The notes: generated by a model from the sequence alone, not told the origin. A stretch of 64,000 nt of DNA from Porphyromonas canoris (GCF_000769115.1 NZ_JQZV01000006.1:55922-119921); one strand, 5' to 3'; positions 17,260 through 26,187 are shown, numbered from the stretch's first letter. Translations and numbers: made by a program.

Positions 17260-18201
17260 TTAGATGTTGTACAATGAGCTTATAGACTCGTGGCAGGATA
17301 CCCGCTTGATGGCTTCCGCAAACATATCCGCAACGCTGAGGATGCGTACATTATGGCACTCTTTACGGTATGGAATGGAGTCTGTGAAGATCATTTCCGA
17401 CAAGGCAGACGCTGCAACACGTTCGGTTGCCGGGTCGCTCATCACGGCGTGGCTGGCTATCGCACGGACGCTCTTCGCTCCATTTTCCAGCATGAGGTTG
17501 GCTGCCTTGGTGATTGTTCCTGCTGTGTCTACGATGTCATCGATAAGCAGAACATCTTTTCCTTCTACTTCCCCTATGATGCGCATCTCTGCAACCTCAT
17601 TGGCTTTAAGCCTGCTCTTGTGGCAGATAACCATTGGGACTCCCAGATAGCGGGCATAAGAGTTGGCACGCTTGGTACCACCCACATCCGGAGTTGCGAT
17701 AACGAGATTGTCCATGCTCAATGTCTCCTGAATGTAGTTGGAGAAGACATTCGATGCGTAAAGGTGATCCACAGGGACATTAAAGAATCCTTGAATCTGA
17801 TCGGCATGAAGGTCCATGGTGATCAAGCGACATATTCCGGCAGCACAAAGCATATCGGCTATCAGCTTGGCACCGATGGAGACACGAGGTTTATCCTTAC
17901 GGTCTTGACGCGCCCAACCGAAGTAAGGGATGACAGCCACGATATAGTGGGCACTTGCACGCTTTGCCGCATCTATCATCAGCAAAAGCTCCATAAGATT
18001 ATCCGATGTCGGTACCGTACTCTGTACCAAATAGACATCTTTTCCACGAATGGACTCTTCATAATAGACACTGAATTCTCCGTCTGCGAATCGGTCTACT
18101 TGCATCTTTCCAAGTTCACAACCGAGGCTTTGACATATTTTTTCTGCCAAGTATCGGGAGTTTGTTCCTGAGAAGATCAGAAAATCTCGTTCTTTACTCA
18201 T
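17260..18201 (-). CDS. prs: Ribose-phosphate pyrophosphokinase
   Basis: Makes PRPP from ribose 5-phosphate and ATP for purines, pyrimidines (PyrE above), histidine and NAD. It has 313 residues, full length. Visible motifs are RFADGEFSVYYEESIRGKDVYLVQST, VIPYFGWARQDRKDKPR, DLHADQIQGFF and the PRPP loop VLLIDDIVDTAGT. The protein starts MSKERDFLIFSGT. It is followed without a gap by mutY. Confidence 0.96.
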   Translation of the reverse strand: MSKERDFLIFSGTNSRYLAEKICQSLGCELGKMQVDRFADGEFSVYYEESIRGKDVYLVQSTVPTSDNLMELLLMIDAAKRASAHYIVAVIPYFGWARQDRKDKPRVSIGAKLIADMLCAAGICRLITMDLHADQIQGFFNVPVDHLYASNVFSNYIQETLSMDNLVIATPDVGGTKRANSYARYLGVPMVICHKSRLKANEVAEMRIIGEVEGKDVLLIDDIVDTAGTITKAANLMLENGAKSVRAIASHAVMSDPATERVAASALSEMIFTDSIPYRKECHNVRILSVADMFAEAIKRVSCHESISSLYNI

Positions 18202-18254
18202 ATTCAGATTTTAATAGGTATATGTAGAATATATGGGGTGTCCCAAATATGTTA

Positions 18255-18262
18255 CAAAAATA
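18255..18262 (-). promoter_or_regulatory. -7 promoter box of prs-mutY
   Basis: Minus strand TATTTTTG (TAnnTTTG), about 55 bp before prs. A hairpin GCAAGGC/GCCTTGC (18281-18306) lies just upstream. Confidence 0.4.
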
Positions 18263-18429
18263 CAAACAATTTCTATAGGAGCAAGGCGGGAAGAGAAAAG
18301 CCTTGCAGGGTAAACGGAGTTCGGACAAAAGAGCTTTGTTTCCCCTCTTGGATAGTAGCTTTCTTGCCGGTTTGCTCTTCTCTTTTTCTCTTATTCCATG
18401 ATGAAAAAAGGGTCTGAGAGCATATAAAA

Positions 18430-18588
18430 CTTCTTCTGAACAGGTAAAAAAGTCTCTTTGAACCTTATCAAATCCTCACTTCAAGGCTTGAATGGTAAAA
18501 ATCAAGGCTCACTTTCTGCAATTCAGGTCTTGAATCTTGCTGTTCCAACCTTGATTTTCTTGTTTGAATCTGTTCAGACTCTTTTTTT
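18430..18588 (+). other. Intergenic region with nested inverted repeats
   Basis: Between prs and the GH109 gene. Outer arms CTGAACAG (18436-18443) and CTGTTCAG (18570-18577) enclose AAAATCAAGG (18498-18507) and CCTTGATTTT (18549-18558). A run of seven T residues follows (18582-18588). TTCAAGG/CTTGAA-type short words recur inside. No ORF is present. It may be a small structured RNA with a terminator or a decayed repeat. A related word pattern occurs at 56490-56600. Confidence 0.4.
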
Positions 18589-18653
18589 ATTACTATAAGA
18601 GAAAGTTTTGAGCGGGATAAGAAAATAATTGCGCAGCGGATACAACCATAAAA

Positions 18654-18693
18654 AGAGAGGGCTACCCGATGAAAATATCGGATAACCCTCTCT
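18654..18693 (-). terminator. Terminator of the GH109 gene
   Basis: Arms 18654-18670 and 18677-18693 form a 17-bp stem that is complete on the minus strand thanks to two G-U pairs, followed there by a U-run (18651-18655 complement). It ends transcription from the gene at 18740-20152. Confidence 0.8.
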
Positions 18694-18739
18694 TCTGTTT
18701 GCGAATACGGAGTGTCGAATCCGCAGATATTTTAGAGGT

Positions 18740-20152
18740 TTACTTCTTAAACTCCAGCTTGGATAGCTTATTCCAGTGACCGCGAGTAAAGTCCGGAATC
18801 TCTACCGGAGCAGAACCGTTGTCGAGAGAAATCTCTGTAAGCGGAATCAGACAGCACCACTCTGCAAGGTCGTACACGTCCATATCCAAAGGAAGACCCT
18901 TTTGCAGACAGTAGATCAAGCGATAGTCCATGATGAAGTCCATACCACCGTGTCCTCCGACACGCTTTGCAGTCTCTTCAAGTTCTACATCCACGATCGG
19001 GTGGCGGTATTTTTCCATCAACTGCTTGCGTACTTCGTCCGGAACAAAGTTGTGTGTGTCGAGATCTTCGTGGTTCAGGGTAGTCTCCTTATCCAGATCC
19101 TTTCCGCTAAGAGCAAAGCCCGGAGTGGGATATTTATTGGCAAATCCTTTTGTCCCGGAGATTTGATACAGACGGTTATATGGTCTTGGAGAAGCAACGT
19201 CATGCTGAATCATGATGGTCTTACCCTTTTCGGTGCGGATCATTGTCATCGTATGGTCGCCGTTGCGGAAGTCTTTTACCTCTTCTCCTGTTCTCTCTTT
19301 GATAAGAGCCGGAATCTGCAAAGGCTTTGTGTCCATGCTGACAAGGTAGTTGAGTTTATCTCCACGGTGAATGTTCATCGCCTGACAAACCGGGCCGAGA
19401 CCGTGTGTAGGATATACATCGCCTCTGTGCTTGCGGTTGTAGTCCAGTCTCCAGTCGTTCCAGTATGCGCTCCAAAAGTCGTTCAGAGAGTGGATATACG
19501 CGCCTTCGCCATGTATCACCTCACCAAGCAGACCTTGTTGAACCATGTTCAGAGTAGTAAGCTCGAAGAAGTCATATACGCAGTTTTCAAGCTGCATACA
19601 GTGTTTCCTTGTGCGTTCGGAAGTGTTGATAAGATCCCAAATCTCTTCCATGGTCATCGCAGCAGGTACTTCGATAGCCACGTGCTTGCCATCGTTCATC
19701 GCCTGAACACCCATCTTCGCGTGTGAAGACCAGTCTGTGGCGATGTAGATAAGATCCAGATTTTCCATTGCAGAGAGCTTACGCCATACCGCAGTGTCTC
19801 CATAAAATTCTTGAGCCTTGGGCAAGCCTGCTTCCACAAGCTTTGCATTGACCTTCTCTACACGATCCTGCTCTACGTCGCATAGTGCCACGATCTCCAC
19901 TCCCGGTATGTTCATCATGCGATATACGGCACCGGGGCCTCTCATACCAAGTCCTATAAATCCGACTCTTACGGTAGGAAGCGGTTCGGTGGCAAGCTCC
20001 AATACGTGCTCCTGACCTGCCGGTCTTTCCGGGACTTCGACTTTAATGATGTTGTCTTTTTCGGACGTCGATTTCTCCGAAGGCGTACAAGCGAACATGG
20101 CTACTCCCATAAGAGCTGCCAACACTAAGCTTGTGAGCTGTTTAATCTTCAT
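18740..20152 (-). CDS. GH109-family NAD-dependent glycosidase (probable alpha-N-acetylgalactosaminidase), lipoprotein
   Basis: 470 residues. The start at 20152 (MKIKQLTSLVLAALMGVAMFAC) gives a clean lipoprotein signal; a longer ORF to 20230 is not needed. The Rossmann domain is VRVGFIGLGMRGPGAV. The C-terminal Gfo/Idh/MocA-like domain has YPTHGLGPVCQAMNIHRGDK and GGHGGMDFIMDYRLIYCLQKGLPLD, which are hallmarks of GH109. Members cleave terminal alpha-GalNAc by a redox mechanism with bound NAD. Lipid anchoring suggests envelope glycan or host mucin as substrate. The catalytic assignment is by family only. Confidence 0.85.
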   Translation of the reverse strand: MKIKQLTSLVLAALMGVAMFACTPSEKSTSEKDNIIKVEVPERPAGQEHVLELATEPLPTVRVGFIGLGMRGPGAVYRMMNIPGVEIVALCDVEQDRVEKVNAKLVEAGLPKAQEFYGDTAVWRKLSAMENLDLIYIATDWSSHAKMGVQAMNDGKHVAIEVPAAMTMEEIWDLINTSERTRKHCMQLENCVYDFFELTTLNMVQQGLLGEVIHGEGAYIHSLNDFWSAYWNDWRLDYNRKHRGDVYPTHGLGPVCQAMNIHRGDKLNYLVSMDTKPLQIPALIKERTGEEVKDFRNGDHTMTMIRTEKGKTIMIQHDVASPRPYNRLYQISGTKGFANKYPTPGFALSGKDLDKETTLNHEDLDTHNFVPDEVRKQLMEKYRHPIVDVELEETAKRVGGHGGMDFIMDYRLIYCLQKGLPLDMDVYDLAEWCCLIPLTEISLDNGSAPVEIPDFTRGHWNKLSKLEFKK

Positions 20153-20219
20153 GTTCTTATAAGTTTTATGTGTTGGAATATACGATTCTATGTTTGAGCC
20201 TCGTGGCAAAACATCCTCC

Positions 20220-20227
20220 CAAAGGTA
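20220..20227 (-). promoter_or_regulatory. -7 promoter box of the GH109 gene
   Basis: Minus strand TACCTTTG, about 68 bp before the chosen start. It suggests the gene has its own promoter, separate from maf upstream. Confidence 0.5.
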
Positions 20228-20272
20228 CAAAATAATGTTGAATAATAGCCTTTTAGAGGTTTTGCCTGCTTT

Positions 20273-20857
20273 TTATTTGGATGCCCCGGAAAGGCATTTC
20301 TCTATCTCATGACGGAGTAGAGAGGTTGGCAGCCCCATCACATTGTAGAAAGATCCTTCTACTTTCTCTACCGCTATGAGCCCTATCCACTCTTGTATGC
20401 CGTATGCACCGGCTTTGTCCAGAGGGGAGTAGGCGTCCACATAGTAGCGGATGGTCTCTTGGGAGAGGGGGCGAAAATATACTTTTGTTACGGCACTTGT
20501 CTTACAGACCCTCCCTTTATAGGATAGCACCACGCCGGTAATCACTTCGTGCATTTTCCCGGACAGGAGTGAGAGGATGCGTACAGCGTCTTCTTTATCT
20601 TTCGGTTTGCCTATGATCTCTCCATCGAGGAGGACTATCGTGTCTGCCGTAATGAGCAGCTCGTCTTTTGAAACCAACGGACCTATGGCACGAGCCTTTT
20701 TCTCTGCCAAAAATTCAGGGACTTTTCTTGGGTCCATCTCGGGAGAAAAGTCCTCTTGACAGGGTGCGGTGCGAACCTCTATCTTATACCCCATTTTCCG
20801 AAGAAGATCTTTTCTTCTTGGGGAGCTGCTTCCAAGTATTATCTTAGTACGTGGCAT
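20273..20857 (-). CDS. maf: Maf-family nucleoside triphosphate pyrophosphatase
   Basis: A 194-residue cytoplasmic house-cleaning enzyme that hydrolyses dTTP/UTP or modified nucleotides. Motifs are ILGSSSPRRKDLL at the start, TADTIVLLDGEIIGKPKD in the middle, and SPLDKAGAYGIQEWIG, the signature of the YhdE/dTTPase branch. It lies 17 bp after kdsC in the same minus-strand operon. Lengths and motifs are normal. Confidence 0.92.
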   Translation of the reverse strand: MPRTKIILGSSSPRRKDLLRKMGYKIEVRTAPCQEDFSPEMDPRKVPEFLAEKKARAIGPLVSKDELLITADTIVLLDGEIIGKPKDKEDAVRILSLLSGKMHEVITGVVLSYKGRVCKTSAVTKVYFRPLSQETIRYYVDAYSPLDKAGAYGIQEWIGLIAVEKVEGSFYNVMGLPTSLLRHEIEKCLSGASK

Positions 20858-20874
20858 ATTTTGTTATTCTATAT

Positions 20875-21396
20875 TTACCATCCAAAGGCATCCCCGGTTA
20901 GCCATAGCCCTTTGGCTTTCATCAACTGTTCCAATACGTCTCTGGCAACTCCCATGCCTCCTTCCACCGGAGAGATGTAGTGCGCTATTGCTTTCACTTC
21001 AGGAGCAGCATCGGCAGGTGCAACGGCGAGTCCGCTACGCGACATTACCGGTATGTCCGGAATATCATCGCCTACATAGATCACCTCATGAGGCTGTAGC
21101 CCGGTCTTTTGTAAGAAGTCTTCCCACTGCTCTGTCTTGTTGGAGGCTTTCATATAGACGTGCGTCATGCCGAGTGCATTGTATCGCAACGGCAGGGAGG
21201 GAGAATAGCCTCCTGTGATGATACCTAAAATGAGCCCTTGATCTGTGGCTTGCTTGATGGCATAGCCATCTCGAACATTCACGGTACGCTTTGGAATGCC
21301 ACTCTCATCCATATCGATGGTGGTCTTGGAAAGTACTCCATCGACATCGAATATGACTGCTTTGAATGGTCTCAGGTCTTCTAATATTCTACTCAT
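20875..21396 (-). CDS. kdsC: KdsC-type HAD phosphatase (KDO 8-phosphate phosphatase)
   Basis: 173 residues in a C0-type HAD fold. The nucleophile motif is IFDVDGVLS (Asp17, Asp19), the Thr/Ser motif is ITGG, and the Mg motif is YVGDDIPDIPVM. Length and motifs fit the phosphatase that releases KDO for lipopolysaccharide core. Small relatives acting on other sugar phosphates cannot be excluded. It overlaps the upstream DUF2520 gene by 8 bp and is followed by maf. Confidence 0.85.
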   Translation of the reverse strand: MSRILEDLRPFKAVIFDVDGVLSKTTIDMDESGIPKRTVNVRDGYAIKQATDQGLILGIITGGYSPSLPLRYNALGMTHVYMKASNKTEQWEDFLQKTGLQPHEVIYVGDDIPDIPVMSRSGLAVAPADAAPEVKAIAHYISPVEGGMGVARDVLEQLMKAKGLWLTGDAFGW

Positions 21397-22192
21397 CTGA
21401 ATCTTTTGTGTGGTGCGACAACTGTTGGATGTTATGGCTAACGCTCCGATACACTTCGGTAAGAGAAGGCAAGCCCTCCTCTTCCAGCAGTGAAAGGTGG
21501 CGCGAAAGCACGTTATGGTCTCCTCTTACCGCAGGTCCGGTCTGGCTCTTATCCGCTCCCATCTCCATCGCTTTAGCCATGGTCTCTTGTATGAGAGGGT
21601 TCAGAAGGGTCTCTTCCAGTCCATACCTCTTGAGCAGAAGGGCTGCGGAGTGCAGCATGTTATTGGAAAAGTTGCAGGCGAAAACCGCAGCGAGGTGCAG
21701 GATGAGCCGTTCGCCGGAGCCGGTTTCCCTGATCTGCTTGCTCTGAAGAGCAGAGGCAAGTGTCTGTATAGTCTCCTTTGCTTTTTCGTCGGAAGCCTCT
21801 ACGAACAGAGGAACATCGGACATATCCAACGCTCTGGAACGTGAAAACGTCTGCAACGGATAGAGCACACCGATATGGGGATGGGGAGAAAGTGTCTGCA
21901 TAGGAATGCTTCCTGCCGTGTGCAGAAGCACAGCATCCGGAGCGATATGCCGGCAAAGCTGCCCGGCAAGAGAGGCTAAAGCGGTGTCCGTAACGGATAG
22001 AAGGTAGATGTCTGCCGTTCGGGGAAGCTCTTCCACTCTTGTTACTCCTTTGGTGTCGAGCTTCCGAGCCAATGCTTCTGCGTGCTTTGCCGTGGCACTC
22101 ATCACGCCCAAACATCGGAGATTTGCCTTTGAGAGAGCTGTCCCTATGTGGGTCGCAACATTGCCGGAGCCTACAAGACAGAAGGTGTACAT
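21389..22192 (-). CDS. Rossmann-like and DUF2520 domain protein
   Basis: 267 residues. The N-terminal NAD(P)-binding fold has VGSGNVATHIGTAL and LLSVTDTALASLA. The C-terminal helical DUF2520 domain (about 130-250) has LHLAAVFACNFSNNML and TGPAVRGDHNVLSRHL. The architecture resembles pyrroline-5-carboxylate and ketopantoate reductases, but the substrate is unknown. Close operon linkage with kdsC and maf is a common Bacteroidetes arrangement. It starts 12 bp after the nitroreductase gene. Confidence 0.82.
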   Translation of the reverse strand: MYTFCLVGSGNVATHIGTALSKANLRCLGVMSATAKHAEALARKLDTKGVTRVEELPRTADIYLLSVTDTALASLAGQLCRHIAPDAVLLHTAGSIPMQTLSPHPHIGVLYPLQTFSRSRALDMSDVPLFVEASDEKAKETIQTLASALQSKQIRETGSGERLILHLAAVFACNFSNNMLHSAALLLKRYGLEETLLNPLIQETMAKAMEMGADKSQTGPAVRGDHNVLSRHLSLLEEEGLPSLTEVYRSVSHNIQQLSHHTKDSDE

Positions 22193-22204
22193 GGTGTAGT
22201 GAAA

Positions 22205-22750
22205 TCAGTCTTCTATATCCTTGAACGTGTCTATGGATACACGTCCCCAGTCTATCTCTATATCACGGAATGCGAGATCTTCATCATTGGCAGGGACACC
22301 GAGTGCAAGGATGCAGAGGACTCCTATGCTCGGAGGGATGTTCAGTACTCTCTTCACGACGGCTTCGCTCTCTTCTCCGTCGGGAGAGGTGGAGTCTGCC
22401 ACGTGTATCCAGCATGAGCCAAGCTCCAGATCGGTAACGGCGAGCTGCATCATAGTGGCAGCGATGGCGGCTTCTGCTTCCGGACGGCGCGACTTATTGA
22501 GATCCACAGCCACAACGATAGCCAACGGAGCTTCTGCCAAAAACTTACTGCCCATCTTCTTACTCTTGGACAACGCTTCCAGCGTGCTCTTATCTTCTAC
22601 TACAATAAAACGTGTGGCGTTGGTACTCATCGAGGATGGCGCACGAAGCCCTACCTCTAATATCTCCTGTACAGCCTCTTGAGGGACAGGGACGGGTGCA
22701 AATTTGCGAATGCTTTTACGCTTTGAGGATATAAAATGTACGTGACTCAT
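22205..22750 (-). CDS. Nitroreductase-family FMN oxidoreductase
   Basis: 181 residues. The start has the RKSIRKFAPVPVP signature of the family, followed by LRAPSSMSTNATRFIVVED and a C-terminal GVLCILALGVP. It binds FMN and would use NAD(P)H to reduce nitro compounds, quinones or flavins. The physiological substrate is unknown. It is the first gene of the minus-strand operon nitroreductase-DUF2520-kdsC-maf. Confidence 0.85.
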   Translation of the reverse strand: MSHVHFISSKRKSIRKFAPVPVPQEAVQEILEVGLRAPSSMSTNATRFIVVEDKSTLEALSKSKKMGSKFLAEAPLAIVVAVDLNKSRRPEAEAAIAATMMQLAVTDLELGSCWIHVADSTSPDGEESEAVVKRVLNIPPSIGVLCILALGVPANDEDLAFRDIEIDWGRVSIDTFKDIED

Positions 22751-22817
22751 ATCTTTCTTCTTTTGTTGTCTGTTAGGTGTCTGATGCTTGACACAAAACC
22801 TTGTTGTAAAGGCTTCA

Positions 22818-22825
22818 CGAAGATA
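22818..22825 (-). promoter_or_regulatory. Possible -7 box of the nitroreductase-maf operon
   Basis: Minus strand TATCTTCG, one base off TAnnTTTG, about 68 bp before the start codon. No convincing -33. Confidence 0.3.
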
Positions 22826-22897
22826 GTTATATTTTCCGTAAAAGAGGGAAGAGATGCTCTCTTCTCAACCTCTCTTTTAGGCTCTTTTAAGGGGAGC

Positions 22898-23441
22898 TTT
22901 TATATAAAAACGGAGAGCCGGCTCCTCTTTTTCTTGCTCCGATTTTTCTCCCGGTCGGAGAGCATGAAAAATGGAGAGGGTGTGCTAAGTGTTTTACATT
23001 CAGGCGTATATGGAAAATCGCGAATTTGGAAAAAATTTTTTCTCAGTCCGTTTCATGGGCGCTTTTCGCGTTAATAGGTGTAAATTTCAATGCCTGCGCC
23101 TGTGAATATTTCCTAATAAAGAAATCTGCCTTTTTAGGTACATTTTAAGGTGAAAATGCTTAATTGATTGATATTGAGAGTTTTGATGTTTTTGGCTAAA
23201 TACTTTAATTGAATCCGGTAAACGTATTAAATGAAATCGGTAAATACGTTTACCGGTTTCGTTTAATACGTTAAGCCGACAAAATATACTGCTTTATCGT
23301 TTTGGATGAATAGGTATCGGAAATTGTGTTAATAAAACAGCTCCGATTTAACAGTTTGGTCGTGCTCTGAAAACGACCCCTCCGATCAAAATAGAGAGAG
23401 GGAAAAAAGAGAGCTTTTTTCGGTACTAAATATATAAAAAC
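22898..23441 (+). repeat. Copy C of the long intergenic repeat (divergent hairpin)
   Basis: The left AT box TTTTATATAAAAACG lies at 22898-22912 and the conserved box begins near 23012. CCTAATAAAGAAATCTGCC follows, as in copy D. The hairpin is different in sequence but not in shape: arms 23221-23244 and 23249-23272 pair over 24 bp with two G-U pairs and the loop TACG. The right AT box is at 23430-23440. The element fills the divergent gap between the nitroreductase operon and the SDR gene. Confidence 0.85.
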
Positions 23442-23539
23442 AGAGCTGTGGTGCGGAATGGAAACATAGGTTAAAAATAGGAAATTCGGGAAAGGTATCA
23501 TCGTTTTTCTTTACATTCGTATATACAAACTGTTGTTTT

Positions 23540-24319
23540 ATGTCGGATAAGAGAAGAACATTGATAACGGGAGCATCCGGAGGTCTTGGTATGGAGATTG
23601 CGATGCTGATGGCGAGCAATGGTCATCACCTCGTTTTGGTAGCAAGAAACGAGGAGAGATTGCTTTCTTTGAAGCTCTACATAGAGCAGTCCTTCGGGGT
23701 CTCTGCCGATATCGTTGCCATGGATCTTGCTCTTGTCGAGTCTCCTCGCAGGCTTTACGATCTGGTTAGAGAGCAAGGCTTCGAGATAGAGATCCTTGTA
23801 AACAATGCGGGGTTTGGCGATTTTGCTCCGTTTTGTACCTCCGATCTGAAAAAACAACAGGAGATGATCGCTCTGAACATCTCTGCCGTGGTAGAGCTTT
23901 GTCATCTTTTCGGACAGGAGATGGTATGGCTCAAGAAGGGGCGGATACTGAATGTTGCCAGCATTGCGGCTTTTCAGCCCGGTCCTCACATGAGTATTTA
24001 TTATGCGACAAAGGCGTTTGTCCTCTCTTTTTCCGAAGCTCTTGCCACGGAGTTGGAAGGGACGGGCGTTTCCGTAACGGCTCTATGCCCCGGACCTATA
24101 CGGACGGGCTTTGAGGCGAGAGCCGATCTCTTGGCTTCGGGACTGTTTAGGAATCTAAAGGTGAGCGAGCCTCAAGATGTGGCGCGATTTGGTTACGAAG
24201 CAATGATGAGAGGGCAGGTGGTTGCCATTCATGGCGTATGGAACCGGCTGTTGGTCTTTTCGGGAAGATTTGCTCCAAGGAGTTGGGTACGGAATATGGT
24301 ACGTCGCATACAAGCATAA
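23540..24319 (+). CDS. Short-chain dehydrogenase/reductase
   Basis: A 259-residue classical SDR. The cofactor loop is TGASGGLG (residues 10-17), followed by NNAGFGDF near residue 90, catalytic Ser in NVASIAAF, YYATK with the YxxxK pair, and PGPIRTGF. Arg36 in VARNEER suggests NADPH. The substrate is unknown; the nearest general type is the DltE/YqjQ-like oxidoreductase group. It is transcribed alone, 100 bp downstream of repeat copy C. No clear terminator follows, though an inverted repeat CACCGAC/GTCGGTG is at 24448-24463. Confidence 0.85.
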   Translation: MSDKRRTLITGASGGLGMEIAMLMASNGHHLVLVARNEERLLSLKLYIEQSFGVSADIVAMDLALVESPRRLYDLVREQGFEIEILVNNAGFGDFAPFCTSDLKKQQEMIALNISAVVELCHLFGQEMVWLKKGRILNVASIAAFQPGPHMSIYYATKAFVLSFSEALATELEGTGVSVTALCPGPIRTGFEARADLLASGLFRNLKVSEPQDVARFGYEAMMRGQVVAIHGVWNRLLVFSGRFAPRSWVRNMVRRIQA

Positions 24320-24540
24320 ACAGAACGGAAAAAAGTGTTACTATTGTCTCTCGAAAAGAGATAAGGCGTGAAGAAACGAAACGGAATAGAAAATAAGGAT
24401 TAGAAAACAGACAGAAAGTTTTACACAATAGTCGCCCTTCGTGATAAAGCACCGACCTGTCGGTGGATCTTTGAGCATATAAAGTATGGAGAGCTTGTGA
24501 TAGAAGAAAAGGGCGATGGTGGCAAAAAGATACTTTAGGT

Positions 24541-26187
24541 ATGATGTACACAAAAGAAGAACATAGGGCTTCCCTGAGTGGAGCCATGCTACTTCTCTTT
24601 TTGGTCGCTTTCGGAACGGTTTCTTGTAAGCAGGAGAGCGGTATTAAAGTGCCTCAAAAGAAAGAGCAGATCGGACTTACTTTTTCTGCAAACTTTGCAG
24701 ACGAGAGTTTACGTGCCCTTGATGGAGAGTGGGCATCCGGAGATAAAATCGGAGTCTTTACGAGAATGAGCCGTCCGGAAGCTGTATGGAACAAAGGAGA
24801 GCTGATAGCAGATAATAATCTGTTTATAAATGAGACAGGCGGCAGCCGTGCCATTTTCCGCCCGGCTTCGAGTTCGGACGAGATACATCTGATGGAAGGG
24901 CAGAAGATAGACATACTTGCCTACTATCCGCATAGAACTCCCCTCGATGAAAAGAGTGTTTCGCTTTCCGTTTCGGATCAGTCTGCTCCGGAGCAGATCA
25001 ATCTTCTATATGCCGATAATCTGAATGGTATCACCAGTAAAAGCAGTGCAGCGGATCTGGTCTTCCGCCATGCGTTGTCCAAAGTGCGTTTTAATGTGCG
25101 CTCTACCGACGGCTCTTCCCTTGAAGGACTGCAGGTAACTCTGCAGGGATTTCCTACAAAAGGGCGTTTCGACCTCCTCTCTCGCACGTGGAGTATAGAG
25201 CCGGCAGCCGGAGAGACTGTTACCGCCAAGATAGACGGAACAGGATCGGAGGTGAGAGCCGAAGCGTTCATACTGCCTTCGGAAAAGAGTAACGCAATGC
25301 GAGTGCTGTTTAGGCTGCCTTCCGGAAAAGAGTATATCTGGAATATCCGTGTGGATAGTCATGCTTTTCAGATGGGATATGAGTACAGTTATGGTATCAA
25401 TCTTAAGCCGGGAGGACTTATCCCGGACGACAAGGTCGGTTATCGGGAGCTGCCCCAAAAGCGTTCTTTGCCCAATACGCTCGTCCATACTCACTTCTCA
25501 ACCGAACTGAATGGTGCAAGAAACTATACATTCCTGCTCGACACCAAGCTTAAGTTTGCCTATTGGGTGGCTTATCCTCTCCACGGATTCTATTTGGGCA
25601 ACTTCAAGAGATTGAATAACTTTGACTTTGACCCCGATGTCCCGAAAGAGTATCAGGCTCGTCTTGATAAGAAAGGGTATCAAAGCAAGGATGGAATAAA
25701 GTATGATAGAGGGCATCAACTCCCAAGCGGAGACAGGACAGCAGGTCGAAAGCTGAACGATGCTACCTTCTATGCAACCAATATGACACCTCAAGCAAGC
25801 GATCTGAACCAGCGGATCTGGCAGAGATTGGAGGGACAGATCAGAACATGGCAAGCCGGACTGGTTACCAATGGAGTGGGAAAAGATACGCTATATGTGG
25901 TTACCGGAGCCGGTATGGAGGATGGCGAACCGGTACACATGGCTCAAGATAATGACGGAAAAGATTGTCCTGCTCCGCACTACTACTACAAGGTGCTGGC
26001 TAAAATGGACAGACATGGAGAATTTCATACGATAGGATTCATCATGAAAAATACTTCCGAGATTTCAGGTGATAATTATATGAAATACAAGTGTACGGTA
26101 AAGGAGGTGGAAAGAAAGACCGGATTTACCTTTTTTCCATTCTTGAAAGATGAAGTGAAGAATAAAATAGAAGATCATCTTTGGTGA
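24541..26187 (+). CDS. Lipoprotein: fimbrillin-like domain fused to a DNA/RNA non-specific endonuclease
   Basis: 548 residues. The lipoprotein signal ends LLLFLVAFGTVSC (lipid Cys29; two adjacent Met starts). Residues about 40-290 resemble fimbrillin/Mfa-like subunits (ALDGEWASGDKIGVF, DILAYYPHRTPL, LLYADNL, FRHALSKVRF). Residues about 315-548 form a NUC1 nuclease: YDRGHQLPSGD with Asp389-Arg-Gly-His392, then ATNMTPQASDLNQRIWQRLE carrying the metal-binding Asn. It should cleave DNA or RNA at the cell surface. Similar two-part proteins may exist in Bacteroidales, but the fusion is uncommon. It is co-transcribed with the next gene (48-bp gap). Confidence 0.85.
   Translation: MMYTKEEHRASLSGAMLLLFLVAFGTVSCKQESGIKVPQKKEQIGLTFSANFADESLRALDGEWASGDKIGVFTRMSRPEAVWNKGELIADNNLFINETGGSRAIFRPASSSDEIHLMEGQKIDILAYYPHRTPLDEKSVSLSVSDQSAPEQINLLYADNLNGITSKSSAADLVFRHALSKVRFNVRSTDGSSLEGLQVTLQGFPTKGRFDLLSRTWSIEPAAGETVTAKIDGTGSEVRAEAFILPSEKSNAMRVLFRLPSGKEYIWNIRVDSHAFQMGYEYSYGINLKPGGLIPDDKVGYRELPQKRSLPNTLVHTHFSTELNGARNYTFLLDTKLKFAYWVAYPLHGFYLGNFKRLNNFDFDPDVPKEYQARLDKKGYQSKDGIKYDRGHQLPSGDRTAGRKLNDATFYATNMTPQASDLNQRIWQRLEGQIRTWQAGLVTNGVGKDTLYVVTGAGMEDGEPVHMAQDNDGKDCPAPHYYYKVLAKMDRHGEFHTIGFIMKNTSEISGDNYMKYKCTVKEVERKTGFTFFPFLKDEVKNKIEDHLW

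Noticed and set aside
24147-24587. 146-codon minus-strand ORF between the SDR and nuclease genes
   Set aside because: Overlaps the SDR C-terminus and the next start; no motif, unlikely to be a gene.
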